In this document: piece by piece, positions 36,789 through 47,894 of the stretch
Layout: each line of letters opens with the position of its first letter
Numbering within the stretch: position 1 is the stretch's first letter
Assembly: GCA_913757435.1 (NCBI GenBank)
Contig: CAJYDM010000001.1
Coordinates: forward strand, 372,001-436,000
DNA: 64,000 nucleotides
Source of the DNA: Syntrophomonas sp. DTU019
GTDB lineage: Bacteria; Bacillota; Syntrophomonadia; Syntrophomonadales; Syntrophomonadaceae
Direction of reading: 5' to 3'
Program-made: the position numbers and the translations under genes
Notes under the pieces: model-generated
Database searches by the model: none
Told to the model about the DNA's origin: nothing
What the model saw: the letters and a program-made list of their open reading frames with translations, nothing else

Positions 36789-37676
36789 TTACTCCTCCAA
36801 TTTGTACTTTGAAATATCTCTATGCCTGACAATAACGTTATATCCCATCTGTTTAAGCTGCTCCCCGATGTAGGCGGCCAGGACTACGGAACGGTGCTGC
36901 CCCCCGGTACAGCCAATGGATAAAGCCAGGTTGGTCTTGCCTTCATTTATATAATGCGGGATCAGAAATTTCATCAGGTTCACAAAGCGGCGTGTGAATG
37001 ATTTGGTAATGGTGGAATCCATTACATAATCAATAACCTCGCGGTCCTCACCAGTCATTTTGCGCATTACCGGATTATAGAAGGGGTTGGGAATAAAGCG
37101 GACATCGATAACGAGGTCTGAATCAATGGGTATACCCAATTTATAGCCGAATGAGACTACATTGACGGTAAAAGCATGAGTCTGACGGTGGCCGTAGAGG
37201 CTGGTTAGCTTGTCCTTCAATTCCCGGGGTGTCAGAGCTGAGGTGTCGATGACCACATTGGCTGAGCCACGCAACTCTTCCAGCATGTTCTTTTCCACCT
37301 GTATGGCTTCCTGCAGCCTCCAAGTGTTGGACAGGGGATGACGGCGCCGGGATTCCTTGAAGCGCCGGATCAATACCTCGTCGGAGGCATCTAAAAAAAG
37401 GATTTCATAAGGTATCTGCTCTTGTTTGAGGTCGTCTAAAGATCGGGCCAGATCAGAGAAGAATTCTCCTCCCCTGGCGTCGATGACCAGTGCTACCTTG
37501 TCTATCTTGCCTTCGGACTGCAGGCTCAGTTCCACAAATTTGGTCAATAAAACCGGGGGGAGATTGTCGACACAGTAATACTCCATGTCTTCCAGACAGT
37601 TGATTACCTGGGTCTTGCCGGCTCCCGACAATCCAGTGATGATGAGTATGTGTAAATTCTCCCTTTTTTCCCCCAT
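36789..37676 (-). CDS. rapZ: RNase adapter RapZ (YvcJ)
   Basis: A 295-residue P-loop protein. Walker A is ITGLSGAGKTQ (about 13-23), and the conserved C-terminal block reads LALSIGCTGGQHRSVVLA. In Firmicutes YvcJ binds nucleotides; its RNA role is established mainly for enterobacteria. ATG 37676 has GGGAGGGA upstream, inside the 3' end of the PHP-domain gene, giving a 73-base overlap. Confidence 0.94.
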   Translation of the reverse strand: MGEKRENLHILIITGLSGAGKTQVINCLEDMEYYCVDNLPPVLLTKFVELSLQSEGKIDKVALVIDARGGEFFSDLARSLDDLKQEQIPYEILFLDASDEVLIRRFKESRRRHPLSNTWRLQEAIQVEKNMLEELRGSANVVIDTSALTPRELKDKLTSLYGHRQTHAFTVNVVSFGYKLGIPIDSDLVIDVRFIPNPFYNPVMRKMTGEDREVIDYVMDSTITKSFTRRFVNLMKFLIPHYINEGKTNLALSIGCTGGQHRSVVLAAYIGEQLKQMGYNVIVRHRDISKYKLEE

Positions 37677-38431
37677 ACCGCGATCCCTCCCCCGGCAGCA
37701 TGGTTGACGATGCGCTCCGGGTCCAGGCCTAAGGCCTCCACCAGGCTGCCTCCGTAAGATAACTCTCCTACCGTCTCCGGGAAATGTGCGTCGCTGTTAA
37801 TAATGAAGCGAACCCCAGTATGCTCCGCTTCTATTATATCAGATATGGGAGGATGGTTATGGCCGCAATTTATTTCAAAAAGGACCTCATTCTGGCTGCA
37901 GGCTTCTGCCACGGCCCGGATATCGACACGAAAGAACAGCCCCGGGTGAGAGAGAATGTCCAGTTGGGGATTGTTTTCCACCGCCGCTATACAGGCATCG
38001 GTGTTAGCTACTACGGCTTTTCGCGACTGTTTTTGCCCCAGATGGCGCAGTGAATTCTGCACCCACAGAGCCATACCGTCATGCAGCGAAGTAGGCCTGG
38101 TATACGGATGTATACCGGCGATGAGCAAATCAAGTTCAGCGATGATCTCATCGGGAATGTCTAGCGTGCCTTCAAGATCGCGAATATTGGCTTCAGCACC
38201 AATGAGGATGCGGATATCCGGATACAACTCCTGCAGCTGGGCCGCCTGGCCTTTGTTATACAGATAAGTCCGAGCATCTTTGACACCGATCACCGCCGCC
38301 ATGGGGCCGTGATCGGTAATGGCCACTTCCATCAGACCTTGCCGATGAGCAGCGGATACTATCTCCCGCATGTTCTGGCGACCATCACTTAAGTGGGTAT
38401 GGGTATGATAATCTCCATAAAAGCGCACCAC
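37604..38431 (-). CDS. PHP-domain phosphoesterase
   Basis: A 275-residue protein with the metal-binding PHP motifs GDYHTHTHLSDG (about 5-16), AITDHGP, and FEINCGHNHPP with INSDAH later. Members hydrolyse phosphate esters (histidinol phosphate or similar); the substrate here is unknown. The 3' end overlaps rapZ by 73 bases in another frame. It lies 24 bases after the isomerase gene. Confidence 0.85.
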   Translation of the reverse strand: MVRFYGDYHTHTHLSDGRQNMREIVSAAHRQGLMEVAITDHGPMAAVIGVKDARTYLYNKGQAAQLQELYPDIRILIGAEANIRDLEGTLDIPDEIIAELDLLIAGIHPYTRPTSLHDGMALWVQNSLRHLGQKQSRKAVVANTDACIAAVENNPQLDILSHPGLFFRVDIRAVAEACSQNEVLFEINCGHNHPPISDIIEAEHTGVRFIINSDAHFPETVGELSYGGSLVEALGLDPERIVNHAAGGGIAVWGKKGRIYTYSSSLDCREPARPR

Positions 38432-38455
38432 ATCACCTGTTTCTCTATGATTTGG

Positions 38456-39496
38456 CTAACTACCTGAGCTGGCCAGTTCAGCTTTGAGGTAATCGATGAC
38501 TTTTACCGGAGTAGGATCGATGCCGTACTCCAGGGCCAGGTAGTAACTTACGTAATCGCCTATGTAAATCAATGAGTAGATTCGGGCTAGAAGCGATTCT
38601 CCGGCACTCTCAACCTCGATCACCTTTTTGACTTTGCTGGCGATTACTCCACGGGTTATCTCCATACGCTGCTGCACCCGCTGATGATCGAGACTGTCCC
38701 GGAGAATGATCACCACCAACTGTGAGAGCAGCTCTTGGGGAGCTTCAAAACCCACTATTTCGTTGTGGTTGAGTTCGGGGAACACGTTGTAATAAGCCGG
38801 GCTTTTAGCGTTTTCATTGATCTGCGCTTTCCAGCGCAGTGCCGCGGGTTCGGTATGATTGGCACTGCCCCATATCACCGGAATGGCGTCTTTGATAACT
38901 GCGGCAATATCCCGGGCTATATTTCCTTCCTGCAGGTCAGGCTGCAACAGCCTCCTCAAACTTAACAGAACCGCAGCGGTCTCCTCGATATCCCGGTCGG
39001 CATTTTTGATTATCCCGGCACTCTGCAGGGACAATAACAGGGGTGCCAGCAGATAGCCAGTGGCCGCCCGGGGAGAAAGCCCGCCGGGGATGGCAACTAC
39101 ACCATAGCCGTCATCTTGTGCATACTGACTCAGTTTACCGCCGCTGCTGATTACTAAAATCTCAGCCCCTCTGGCTTTGGCCTGTTGGTAAGCCGCCAGG
39201 GTCTCTTCAGTGTTGCCCGAATAACTCACGGCCACAAACAGGGTAGTTTTATCCACAAACTGTGGCAAGTCATAGCCACGGTTAACATAAACAGGCAGGG
39301 CCGCCTGCCGGAAGGCATAGGCTTTGAGAATATCGCCGCCTATGGCGGAACCGCCCAAACCGGATATCATTACATGTTGATATGGCTGCCGGTATCTCTC
39401 CACTTCCTGAAAATTCATCCCCAGGCATTGTGAGAATTGTTCCGGTAAGCCGTAAAGGTAGCTTTTCATTGGTTCCTGCAATACGTTTGCGGACAT
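38456..39496 (-). CDS. Bifunctional phosphoglucose/phosphomannose isomerase
   Basis: A 346-residue SIS-fold isomerase of fructose-6-phosphate with glucose- or mannose-6-phosphate. The SIS part shows ISGLGGSAIGGDI and AVSYSGNTEET, and the active-site phrase PELNHNEIVGFE carries the catalytic His/Glu. ATG 39496 is chosen because AAGGAGGGG lies about 6 bases upstream; the reading from 39514 would contain that site. It complements the glycolytic genes nearby. Confidence 0.88.
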   Translation of the reverse strand: MSANVLQEPMKSYLYGLPEQFSQCLGMNFQEVERYRQPYQHVMISGLGGSAIGGDILKAYAFRQAALPVYVNRGYDLPQFVDKTTLFVAVSYSGNTEETLAAYQQAKARGAEILVISSGGKLSQYAQDDGYGVVAIPGGLSPRAATGYLLAPLLLSLQSAGIIKNADRDIEETAAVLLSLRRLLQPDLQEGNIARDIAAVIKDAIPVIWGSANHTEPAALRWKAQINENAKSPAYYNVFPELNHNEIVGFEAPQELLSQLVVIILRDSLDHQRVQQRMEITRGVIASKVKKVIEVESAGESLLARIYSLIYIGDYVSYYLALEYGIDPTPVKVIDYLKAELASSGS

Positions 39497-39535
39497 TATC
39501 GACCCCTCCTTCATTAATATGGTGCTTTGCCAAGC

Positions 39536-39561
39536 ATAAAACCGCCGCTGCCGTTGGCGGT
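39536..39561 (-). terminator. Terminator downstream of the HAD phosphatase gene
   Basis: ACCGCC and GGCGGT form a short stem (39541-39546 with 39556-39561) followed on the minus strand by TTTTATG, about 55 bases past the upstream gene's stop. Confidence 0.5.
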
Positions 39562-39616
39562 AAACTCCTTTTATTCTTGCCCGAGACGGCTTAAGGCTAT
39601 GCCATTACCTTCGATT

Positions 39617-40429
39617 CTAAGGATCATGAGGCTTAAGGGCCCATCTTTCCAACGCCTCAGCTACACCGTCTTCATCATTGCTCAAGGTCACATGATCAGC
39701 CGCCGCTTTTACCAGCGGCGGGGCGTTGCCGACTGCCACCCCGAGGCCAGCCCAGGCCAGCATGCCCAAGTCGTTATAACTGTCGCCGATAGCCAGCACA
39801 TCGGTCTGGGGGATGCCATAATGCTCTGCTACCAACTGCAAAGCCCGGGCCTTATTGGCATCCCGGTGCATTATCTCCAGGTAGTGCATCTTGGAACGGG
39901 TGATATACAGCTCCTCACCGAACCGTGTTTTCAGATCGGCTTCCACCGGATCGAGGCGGCTGGTCTGTTCTGAAATAGCCATGATTTTCAAGGTCGGCTG
40001 GGTGCGGCTGGCGGTGATCAGGTCGGGCCACAGGGTCAGCTCTACCCCGGCCAATTGAGAATAGGCTATTGCCTCCGGGCTGTGGTTTTCCACACACAAG
40101 CGATCATCAAAATAGGTGTGGAAATATATTCCCTGAGCCTTGAGGAATTCCATGACTTGTGCCGCCATCTCACCCACAGGCCGGAAATAGAGGATCTCCC
40201 CCGTCCGGGTGTGTTTCACCAGAGCACCCTGATAAGTTATCAGAGGAAGATCCATGCCCAATTCCTCGGCATAACGCAGGGCAGAACGATACATGCGTCC
40301 GGTGGCCAGTGTTACCAGTACCCCTTGTTCCCGCAAGGCCTGGATATCATCGGCACAGCGCGGGGAAATGTGCAGCTTGGAATCCAAAAGGGTATCGTCC
40401 AAATCTATTGCTACCAGTTGTACAGCCAT
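39617..40429 (-). CDS. Cof-type HAD-IIB sugar-phosphate phosphatase
   Basis: A 270-residue phosphatase. The nucleophile motif is AIDLDDTLLDS (about 6-16), the second is LATGRMY, and the C-terminal metal motif is LAIGDSYNDLGMLAWAG (about 210-226). The substrate is probably a small sugar phosphate or flavin. ATG 40429 follows AAGGAGA; the longer reading starts in a stretch without a binding site. Confidence 0.88.
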   Translation of the reverse strand: MAVQLVAIDLDDTLLDSKLHISPRCADDIQALREQGVLVTLATGRMYRSALRYAEELGMDLPLITYQGALVKHTRTGEILYFRPVGEMAAQVMEFLKAQGIYFHTYFDDRLCVENHSPEAIAYSQLAGVELTLWPDLITASRTQPTLKIMAISEQTSRLDPVEADLKTRFGEELYITRSKMHYLEIMHRDANKARALQLVAEHYGIPQTDVLAIGDSYNDLGMLAWAGLGVAVGNAPPLVKAAADHVTLSNDEDGVAEALERWALKPHDP

Positions 40430-40515
40430 TTTCTCTCCTTCCCGGCTTTTGTCGGCAAATAAGAAACCGAGCACAGCAGGCCCGGTCTTGGTCTGGATTC
40501 AGTTACCTCCTGCAC

Positions 40516-40878
40516 TTACTTATAACGGAAGGTACGGTCTTCTACCCAATAGCTCCCTGCGGCGCTGATTAGGCTGAGCACAATAGCACTTAACACTGCC
40601 CATCCAAACCCGTCTATGTCGAAACCACGAATGGTAACCGATGTTATCCACAGCATGAACCCATTTATCACCAGTGTGAACAGACCCAGGGTGAGGATAT
40701 TGAAGGGCAGAGTCACCAGCAAAAGCAGGGGCCGTATAAAGGCGTTTATTACCCCCAGAAACAGGGATCCTACAATAGCCGCCCATAGTGTAAGATGAAA
40801 ACCGGGCAAAAGCGCGGCGGTCAGAATTATCGCCAGGATACTTATCACCCATCTTAAAACCCATCCCTGCATCACCAT
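40516..40878 (-). CDS. Phage-holin-like four-helix membrane protein (YvlD type)
   Basis: A 120-residue protein with four hydrophobic helices (WVISILAIILTAALLPGF, WAAIVGSLFLGVINAF, LLLLVTLPFNILTLGLF, WAVLSAIVLSLISAAGSYWV). The pattern 'NAFIRPLLLLVTLPFNILTLGLF' is typical of the PF04020 family. Despite the family name no phage genes are near. AAGGGGATAAAC precedes ATG 40878. Confidence 0.85.
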   Translation of the reverse strand: MVMQGWVLRWVISILAIILTAALLPGFHLTLWAAIVGSLFLGVINAFIRPLLLLVTLPFNILTLGLFTLVINGFMLWITSVTIRGFDIDGFGWAVLSAIVLSLISAAGSYWVEDRTFRYK

Positions 40879-40972
40879 GTTTATCCCCTTTCCTTACCAT
40901 CTCTGGGTTAATTGCTTCTTCTTTTAATCATATGGGATATTTTTGTTTTTTTCTACCTGCCATGCGGATATT

Positions 40973-42778
40973 CTAATCACTTTCTTCTTCACCGTGCAGG
41001 GCTTGGAATATAATGCGGGCCATGTTAAGGCCAATGCCTTTCACAGCGGCGATGTCCTGCTGTGTCGCCCGGCTCAAGCCTGCCACTGAACCAAAGGCTT
41101 CCAAGAGCAGTTTCTTGCGCTGCGGTCCGATGCCCTCGATTTCGTCCAACCTGGATTTAGTTAATTTTTTACCGCGCCGCAGCCGATTATACTCTATGGC
41201 AAAGCGGTGCGCCTCATCGCGCAGCCGCTGCATAATCATCAATCCCGGATTGCGGCGGGACAACTTCAAAGGTTGGCCATCGGTCTTAAAAAGGGTCTCT
41301 TCCCTCTTCGCCAGAGCCACCATGGGAATGTCCAGCTGCATCTCCTGCAAAACCTGTTGGGCGGCATGCAATTGCCCCAGGCCACCGTCGATCATAATCA
41401 AGTCGGGTTCGGGCAGGAAAGCCGGGTTGCCCTGACGAGCCTCGCCAAAGCGGCGCCTTAAGGCTTCGGCCAGCGAGGCATAGTCATTGTTCTGCGGCAG
41501 CTTGATCCTAAAGCGGCGGTAGCTCTTTTTGTCGGGCCGCCCGCCGCTGAACACCACCATGGAGGCAACGGTCTCTTCACCGCTCAGATGGGAAACATCA
41601 TAACCCTCGATGCGCTGGGGGATAACCTCCATACCAAGATCAATGCTCAGCTGCTGCAAGGCCGCTTGATAGTGCGCGTCGGCATGCTGCCTTTCTTCCC
41701 TCAACAGGCGGGCATTTTCCAAGACCATGTCTAAGAGAGCCCGCTTTTCGCCCCGCTGCGGATGGTGCAGGCTGACCCTTCTGCCCTTGAGCTGCTTGAA
41801 CCAATCCTGCAAAAGGCTTGAATCGTGAGGAAGCAAGTTGATCACGATCTCCTCCGGGATGTCAGGGTTATCACTGTAATACTGGCGCAGGAAAAAGCTG
41901 CTCATCTCATCAGCCGGTTCGTCCATGGCCGGATGCAGCCAGTAAGTGTCCTTGCCCACGATCCTGCCGAGACGGATTTTAAACACCAAGGCCAGAAAAG
42001 GCCTATCCTCAGTCACGGTTACGACCACATCCAGGTTGAAAGGCCGCTCGAAGCTCACCTTCTGCCTGGCTTCCAGGCTCTGTATACTGTGGATCTGATC
42101 GCGCAGGCGGGCTGCTTTCTCAAATTCCAGTGCAGCAGCGGCGGCATGCATATCCGCTTTCAAACGCTCCATAACCTCAGCCTGATGACCTTCCATAAAA
42201 CGAATCAAACCGGTCACACACTGCTGGTACTCCTCGATTGTTACTGCGGAGCTGCATGGGGCCAGGCATTTCTCCAGGTCGCGGTTCAGGCAGGGGCGGG
42301 GCTGCTTTTTCAGCGTCTTGCAGGTGCGCAGGGGAAAGATCCCGGTAAGCAGCTTGAGCGTATCCTTTAAAGCGGCAGCATCGGTGTAGGGACCGAAATA
42401 CCGCGAAACCCCGTCTTTCCTTTCCCGGGTGATGTAAACCCGGGGATAAGGCTCGGCAGTGGTAATTTTCAGATAGGGGTAGGTCTTGTCATCCCGCATG
42501 AATATGTTATAGCGCGGATAATATGATTTAATCAGGTTATTTTCCAGGATTAAGGCTTCCACTTCAGTGCCGGTGACGATATAGTCAAAATCCCTCACCC
42601 GGCTCACCATGGCCCTCACCTTGGGATCCAGGCCTTGCGGAGGTTGGAAATAAGAGCGCAACCGATTCCGCAGCAGCTTGGCTTTGCCCACATATATGAC
42701 CCGGCCTTCCCCATCTTTGAACATGTAGACCCCTGGCTTTAAGGGTACGTCTTTAAGACGTTCTTTTAATCTTTCCAA
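40973..42778 (-). CDS. uvrC: UvrABC system protein C
   Basis: A 601-residue excision nuclease subunit that cuts on both sides of DNA damage. The N-terminal GIY-YIG domain ([19 protein letters not shown]), the UVR helix pair ([16 protein letters not shown]), the C-terminal RNase H-like half ([26 protein letters not shown]) and tandem helix-hairpin-helix are all visible. The start is TTG at 42778 with AGGAGAT upstream; it overlaps uvrA by 26 bases. Confidence 0.95.
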   Translation of the reverse strand: MERLKERLKDVPLKPGVYMFKDGEGRVIYVGKAKLLRNRLRSYFQPPQGLDPKVRAMVSRVRDFDYIVTGTEVEALILENNLIKSYYPRYNIFMRDDKTYPYLKITTAEPYPRVYITRERKDGVSRYFGPYTDAAALKDTLKLLTGIFPLRTCKTLKKQPRPCLNRDLEKCLAPCSSAVTIEEYQQCVTGLIRFMEGHQAEVMERLKADMHAAAAALEFEKAARLRDQIHSIQSLEARQKVSFERPFNLDVVVTVTEDRPFLALVFKIRLGRIVGKDTYWLHPAMDEPADEMSSFFLRQYYSDNPDIPEEIVINLLPHDSSLLQDWFKQLKGRRVSLHHPQRGEKRALLDMVLENARLLREERQHADAHYQAALQQLSIDLGMEVIPQRIEGYDVSHLSGEETVASMVVFSGGRPDKKSYRRFRIKLPQNNDYASLAEALRRRFGEARQGNPAFLPEPDLIMIDGGLGQLHAAQQVLQEMQLDIPMVALAKREETLFKTDGQPLKLSRRNPGLMIMQRLRDEAHRFAIEYNRLRRGKKLTKSRLDEIEGIGPQRKKLLLEAFGSVAGLSRATQQDIAAVKGIGLNMARIIFQALHGEEESD

Positions 42779-45626
42779 CTAGGGCATCTCCTAACAAGGG
42801 TTTGAGATATCTGCCGGTGTATGACTGCGAACACTGGGCTACTTCCTCAGGTGATCCCGCCACTAAGACACGGCCGCCTTCATCCCCGCCTTCCGGTCCC
42901 AGGTCGATGACATGATCGCTGCATTTGATAACATCAAGGTTGTGCTCGATTATAACCACAGTATTGCCAGTGTCCACCAGACGGTCCAACACCTCCAGAA
43001 GCTGTCTTACGTCGTCTTTGTGCAGGCCGGTGGTGGGCTCATCCAGTATATATAGGGTGCGGCCGGTGGAGCGTTTGGAAAGCTCAGTGGCCAGTTTGAC
43101 TCGCTGGGCCTCACCCCCGGATAGGGTGGGCGCCGGCTGTCCCAGTTTGACATAGCCCAGACCCACATCCTGCAGAACTTTCAGCTTACGCAACACCCCG
43201 GGGATGCTCTCAAAGCATTCTACCGCTTCATCTACAGTCATATCGAGGACATCAGCAATGGTGTAGCCCCGGTATTTCACCTCCAGGGTTTCCCGGTTAT
43301 AGCGTTTGCCCTTGCACACTTCGCAGGGAATATATACATCTGGCAAAAAATGCATCTCGATTTTGATGATCCCGTCCCCGGAACAAGCTTCACAACGGCC
43401 GCCTCGAACGTTGAAACTGAAGCGCCCCGGCTGGTAGCCGCGCACCCGGGCTTCAGCGGTCTGGGCGAAAAGGTCGCGAATACCGCCAAATGCTCCGGTA
43501 TAGGTGGCCGGATTTGAGCGCGGGGTGCGCCCGATGGGATTCTGATCAATGTTGATAACCTTGTCGATGGCTTCCACGCCGGTTATATCGAGGCAGCGGC
43601 CTTGCCCGGCACCGCGCCCGCCCTGCCCCGAGCGCCGATTGAGGTGCCAAATCAGTCCGGGGTGGAGGATATCTTCCACCAGAGTACTCTTGCCGGAGCC
43701 GGAAACCCCAGTTATAACCACCATTTTCCCCAGGGGGATGTCCACATCGATATGCTTCAAATTATGCATATGGGCGCCTTTGACGGTTATCTTATGCCCA
43801 TTGCCCTGGCGCCGTTGTTCAGGCACCTCTATATCGAGCGCCCCGGACAGGTAGCGCCCGGTCAGGGAATCGGGTGAGCGCATGATGTCCTGCACAGTGC
43901 CCTGGGCTACCACTTTTCCCCCGTGCACCCCAGCCCGGGGGCCGATGTCGACTATATGATCGGCCCGACGCATGGCTTCTTCATCATGTTCCACTACGAT
44001 CACGGTATTGCCCAGATCGCGCAGACGGCATAAAGTGGCCAAGAGGCGGTCGTTATCCCGCGGGTGCAGCCCGATGCTGGGCTCATCCAACACATACAAA
44101 ACCCCCACCAGGCTGGACCCTACCTGGGTGGCCAGACGGATGCGCTGGGCTTCGCCACCGGAAAGACTTCCCGAAGCACGATTGAGGGTTAGGTAGTCCA
44201 GTCCTACATCGATAAGGAAGTTGAGTCTTTCTTTGATCTCTTTGATCACCTGGCGGGCGATGGTCTGTTCACGGGGAGTGAGCTCCAGTGCGGCGAAAAA
44301 CTGATAACATTCGCGGATCGATAAGGCGGTCACATCATTTATGGACTTGTCCCCGACCAATACCCAAAGGATCTCTTCGCGCAAGCGTTGCCCCTGGCAG
44401 CGCGGGCACAGTGTGGTAGTCATGTATTTCTCGATCTCTACGCGGGAAGCCTCTGATTTGGTTTCCAGATGGCGACGCTTGAGATTATTGATCACACCCT
44501 CATACTGAGAACTGAAACTGTTTTTCTCTCCATAGGAATTGACATAATTGATGCGGATGCGGTCCCCATTCTTACCATACAATATGGCCTCAACCTGCTC
44601 AGGGCTCAGATCTTTGAGCGGTTTGTCCGTCGGGATGCCGTTCTTTTCGGCCATCCCGAACAGGATCTGATTGTAGTAGGTATAAAAGTTATTCGACCAA
44701 GGTATTATAGCCCCTTCTTTTAGGCTTTTCTCCCAGTCCACCACCAGATCTGGATCAATCACTAGCCTCTGCCCCAGTCCGTCACATTCCGGGCAAGCCC
44801 CAAAGGGACTGTTGAAGGAGAACATGCGCGGGCTCAATTCACCCAAACTGAAGCCGCAGTCAGGACAGGAGAATTCCTGGCTGAAGACCTGGTCCTCTTC
44901 GCCGTCATCTCCCAGGATACGGACCACAACCGCGCCCTCGCTCAATTCGAAGGCCAGTTCCAGTGACTGGGCCAAACGGCTCTGAATGTCGGCTTTCACC
45001 ACCAGCCGATCAATGACCGCGCTGATATCGTGTTTTTTATTTTTTTCCAGGTTTATCTCTTCATCGGCGGTGTATTCGTATCCGTCTACAATCACCCTGA
45101 CATAACCGTCGCGAAACAGATCTTGGAGGAGTTTTTTGTGTTCACCTTTCTGCGCTTTCACCACCGGGGCTAACAATTTCAGCCGAGTGCCCTCCGGCAA
45201 GGCTAAAATGGCGTCGACGATCTGGTCTATGGTTTGGCGGCTTATGGGCTGATGACAGTGGGGGCAGTGCGGCCGTCCCACCCGGGCAAACATCAAGCGC
45301 AGATAATCGTATATTTCGGTGACCGTCCCCACCGTAGAACGGGGGTTGTTAGAAGTTGACTTCTGGTCTATTGAAATGGATGGGGAAAGCCCTTCAATAT
45401 AATCTACGTCAGGTTTCTCCATCTGGCCTAAAAACTGCCGGGCATAAGTCGACAGTGATTCCATATAGCGGCGCTGGCCTTCACTGTAGATAGTGTCGAA
45501 AGCCAGGCTGGACTTTCCCGACCCCGAAACCCCAGTAAATATAATCAGTTTGTTGCGGGGAATTCTGATATCGATATTTTTTAAATTGTGTTCCCTGGCA
45601 CCTTTTACATAGATATAATCCTTCAC
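42753..45626 (-). CDS. uvrA: UvrABC system protein A
   Basis: A 957-residue damage-recognition ATPase. It has two ABC modules (Walker [15 protein letters not shown] and [14 protein letters not shown]; signatures [15 protein letters not shown] and [12 protein letters not shown]) and zinc-binding cysteine pairs ([21 protein letters not shown] with CEVCKG). The start codon is GTG with GGGAG upstream. It sits 37 bases after uvrB, the three genes forming one repair operon. Confidence 0.96.
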   Translation of the reverse strand: MKDYIYVKGAREHNLKNIDIRIPRNKLIIFTGVSGSGKSSLAFDTIYSEGQRRYMESLSTYARQFLGQMEKPDVDYIEGLSPSISIDQKSTSNNPRSTVGTVTEIYDYLRLMFARVGRPHCPHCHQPISRQTIDQIVDAILALPEGTRLKLLAPVVKAQKGEHKKLLQDLFRDGYVRVIVDGYEYTADEEINLEKNKKHDISAVIDRLVVKADIQSRLAQSLELAFELSEGAVVVRILGDDGEEDQVFSQEFSCPDCGFSLGELSPRMFSFNSPFGACPECDGLGQRLVIDPDLVVDWEKSLKEGAIIPWSNNFYTYYNQILFGMAEKNGIPTDKPLKDLSPEQVEAILYGKNGDRIRINYVNSYGEKNSFSSQYEGVINNLKRRHLETKSEASRVEIEKYMTTTLCPRCQGQRLREEILWVLVGDKSINDVTALSIRECYQFFAALELTPREQTIARQVIKEIKERLNFLIDVGLDYLTLNRASGSLSGGEAQRIRLATQVGSSLVGVLYVLDEPSIGLHPRDNDRLLATLCRLRDLGNTVIVVEHDEEAMRRADHIVDIGPRAGVHGGKVVAQGTVQDIMRSPDSLTGRYLSGALDIEVPEQRRQGNGHKITVKGAHMHNLKHIDVDIPLGKMVVITGVSGSGKSTLVEDILHPGLIWHLNRRSGQGGRGAGQGRCLDITGVEAIDKVINIDQNPIGRTPRSNPATYTGAFGGIRDLFAQTAEARVRGYQPGRFSFNVRGGRCEACSGDGIIKIEMHFLPDVYIPCEVCKGKRYNRETLEVKYRGYTIADVLDMTVDEAVECFESIPGVLRKLKVLQDVGLGYVKLGQPAPTLSGGEAQRVKLATELSKRSTGRTLYILDEPTTGLHKDDVRQLLEVLDRLVDTGNTVVIIEHNLDVIKCSDHVIDLGPEGGDEGGRVLVAGSPEEVAQCSQSYTGRYLKPLLGDALVGKIKRTS

Positions 45627-45663
45627 GGTGATACTCCCATCATTTTATCTTATCCCCGGCGAA

Positions 45664-47661
45664 TCAACGTCTGCGGGAGCGTTTTTTGCTCTTGCGCGGG
45701 GGCTCCAGCAATTTTTTTATCAGGTCGCGCAGTTCCGCAGCCCGCTCGAATTCCAGCGCTTCAGCCGCTTTGATCATCTCCGCCTGCATCTCCCCAGCCA
45801 ATCTGAGGCGCTCCTCCTTTTTCAAATCGGAGAACAGGGCGGCGTCGTATGAGGCCGGGGCTTCAGCAATGGTGGCCTCGATGGCGGCATAGAGCTCCTT
45901 CTGAATGGTTTCCGGGGTTATGCCGTGAGCGGTGTTATAAGCCACCTGTATTTCGCGGCGGCGGTTGGTCTCGTCGATAGCGGTCTGCATGGAAGGCGTA
46001 ATGCGGTCGGCATACATCACTACCTGTCCCTCCACATTACGGGCCGCTCTGCCAATGGTCTGTATCAGCGAGCGCCCCGAGCGCAGAAATCCTTCTTTAT
46101 CCGCATCCAGTATGGCTACCAGGGCTACCTCGGGCAAATCCAACCCTTCGCGCAACAGATTTATACCGACCAGTACATCGAATTCCCCAGCGCGCAGGTC
46201 GCGCAGTATCTCCAGACGCTCCAGGGCCTGAATGTCCGAATGCATATAGCGCACCTGAATGCCGTTGTCTCCCAGGTAGTCGCACAGGTCTTCGGCCATA
46301 CGCTTGGTAAGGGTGGTGACCAGAACCCGATAGCCTTTGCCCACCTTATGCCTGATGCGTTCCATCAAGTCATCGATCTGATACTGAGTAGGCCGAATCT
46401 CGATCTCCGGGTCTACCAGACCAGTGGGGCGGATGATCTGTTCCGCCACCTGTTGGCTGCGCTCCATTTCATAATCACCCGGAGTGGCGCTGACATAAAT
46501 TATCTGATTGATCTTTTCCTGAAACTCGCTGAACCGCAAGGGGCGGTTATCCAGCGCTGAAGGCAGGCGGAACCCGTATTCCACCAGGTTCTGTTTACGA
46601 GAACGGTCGCCCTCATACATACCCCGTATCTGCGGCACCGATATATGTGACTCATCGATAAACAATATGAAATCCCGGGGGAAGAAATCTATCAAGGTAT
46701 AAGGAGGTTCGCCTTCGGCCCGGCCGGTGATGTATCGTGAGTAATTCTCTATCCCCTTGCAATAGCCGATCTCCTTGATCATCTCCAGGTCATAACGAGT
46801 GCGCTGTTCAATGCGCTGCGCCTCCAGCAGCTTGCCCTCCTCTCTGAAGCGGGCTACTTGTTGTTCCAATTCCGCTTTTATGTCTTCAGCTGTCTCCAGC
46901 ATGCGCTCTCGGCTGGTTACATAATGGGAAGCCGGAAAGATCATGGTATGCATCCTGCGGCCGAACACCTCACCAGTGATGGGGTTAAACTCCATGATGC
47001 GGTCCACCTCATCGCCGAACAATTCCACCCTGAGGGCTCTTTCACCGGCGGAGGCCGGGAATATTTCTACAACATCCCCCCTGACCCGGAAATTGCCGCG
47101 ATTGAAGGCATAGTCATTGCGTTCATAATGGTTTTCTACCAGACGCTGCAAAATGGTGTCACGCGGCACTTCCATTCCGGGGCGTAAGGAAATCGCCATG
47201 CGATAATAGTCATCAGGTGCGCCCAGGCCATAGATACAGGACACGCTGGCCACGATGATAACATCACGCCGTTCCAGAACCGCAGCTGTTGCCGAGTGGC
47301 GAAGTTTGTCAATCTCATCATTTATGGAAGAGTCCTTTTCGATATAGGTGTCAGTGTGAGGTACATAAGCCTCGGGCTGATAATAATCATAATAGCTTAT
47401 GAAATACTCCACCGCGTTTTCCGGAAAGAATTGTTTGAATTCGGCGTAAAGCTGCCCGGCCAGTGTCTTATTGGGAGCCATGACCAGGGTGGGCCGCTGC
47501 ACCTCCTCGATAATACGGGCCATAGTGAAGGTTTTACCTGAACCGGTCACCCCTAAAAGGGTCTGTTCCGGATGCCCGGCCTTGATCCCCTGGCTCAGAG
47601 CTTTGATAGCCTGGGGCTGATCACCGGTCTCATGATAGCTTGAATACAGCTTGAATTCCAT
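45664..47661 (-). CDS. uvrB: UvrABC system protein B
   Basis: A 665-residue helicase-like damage verifier. Walker A is [12 protein letters not shown] (about 40-51), the beta-hairpin region reads [20 protein letters not shown], and later motifs are FIDESH and QTIGRAARN. The C-terminal UVR motif ([15 protein letters not shown]) contacts UvrC. Length is normal. It heads the uvrB-uvrA-uvrC operon; a repeat element lies upstream at 47775-47894. Confidence 0.96.
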   Translation of the reverse strand: MEFKLYSSYHETGDQPQAIKALSQGIKAGHPEQTLLGVTGSGKTFTMARIIEEVQRPTLVMAPNKTLAGQLYAEFKQFFPENAVEYFISYYDYYQPEAYVPHTDTYIEKDSSINDEIDKLRHSATAAVLERRDVIIVASVSCIYGLGAPDDYYRMAISLRPGMEVPRDTILQRLVENHYERNDYAFNRGNFRVRGDVVEIFPASAGERALRVELFGDEVDRIMEFNPITGEVFGRRMHTMIFPASHYVTSRERMLETAEDIKAELEQQVARFREEGKLLEAQRIEQRTRYDLEMIKEIGYCKGIENYSRYITGRAEGEPPYTLIDFFPRDFILFIDESHISVPQIRGMYEGDRSRKQNLVEYGFRLPSALDNRPLRFSEFQEKINQIIYVSATPGDYEMERSQQVAEQIIRPTGLVDPEIEIRPTQYQIDDLMERIRHKVGKGYRVLVTTLTKRMAEDLCDYLGDNGIQVRYMHSDIQALERLEILRDLRAGEFDVLVGINLLREGLDLPEVALVAILDADKEGFLRSGRSLIQTIGRAARNVEGQVVMYADRITPSMQTAIDETNRRREIQVAYNTAHGITPETIQKELYAAIEATIAEAPASYDAALFSDLKKEERLRLAGEMQAEMIKAAEALEFERAAELRDLIKKLLEPPRKSKKRSRRR

Positions 47662-47774
47662 TATAAATCCTCTTGGTCGTTTTTTAGCCTGTCCGTTGGA
47701 TGGTTAGCCTAAACACATGTTCGCCCTAATAATATACCATGTTCAAGTCCACTACAAGTACTGCGTGAAGGATC

Positions 47775-47894
47775 GCAGGCATGGGCGAGCAGGCATGGGG
47801 ACGGCAGACTGTGTGTGGGCCAGGCATAGGGACGTTCTTTGCCTGGCCCTTGGCCAGGCAAAAGAACCGTCCCCATGCCTGCGCCCATGCCTGC
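47775..47894. repeat. Long inverted-repeat element, copy 1
   Basis: The outer arms GCAGGCATGGGC (47775-47786) and GCCCATGCCTGC (47883-47894) are perfect. The inner arms share the AGGCATGGGGACGGTTCTTT theme and its complement (AAAAGAACCGTCCCCATGCC), with small deletions in the left arm. The element ends at 47894, the last base of the stop codon of the neighbouring ATPase gene. The same motif is found at 49022-49150. Confidence 0.82.

Noticed and set aside
40516-40878. Phage remnant suggested by the holin-like protein
   Set aside because: No phage gene, integrase or repeat is nearby; this family is a common chromosomal membrane protein in Firmicutes.
45925-46560. A 211-residue open frame antisense to uvrB
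   Set aside because: uvrB is certain here; the antisense frame looks low-complexity and lacks a start signal.
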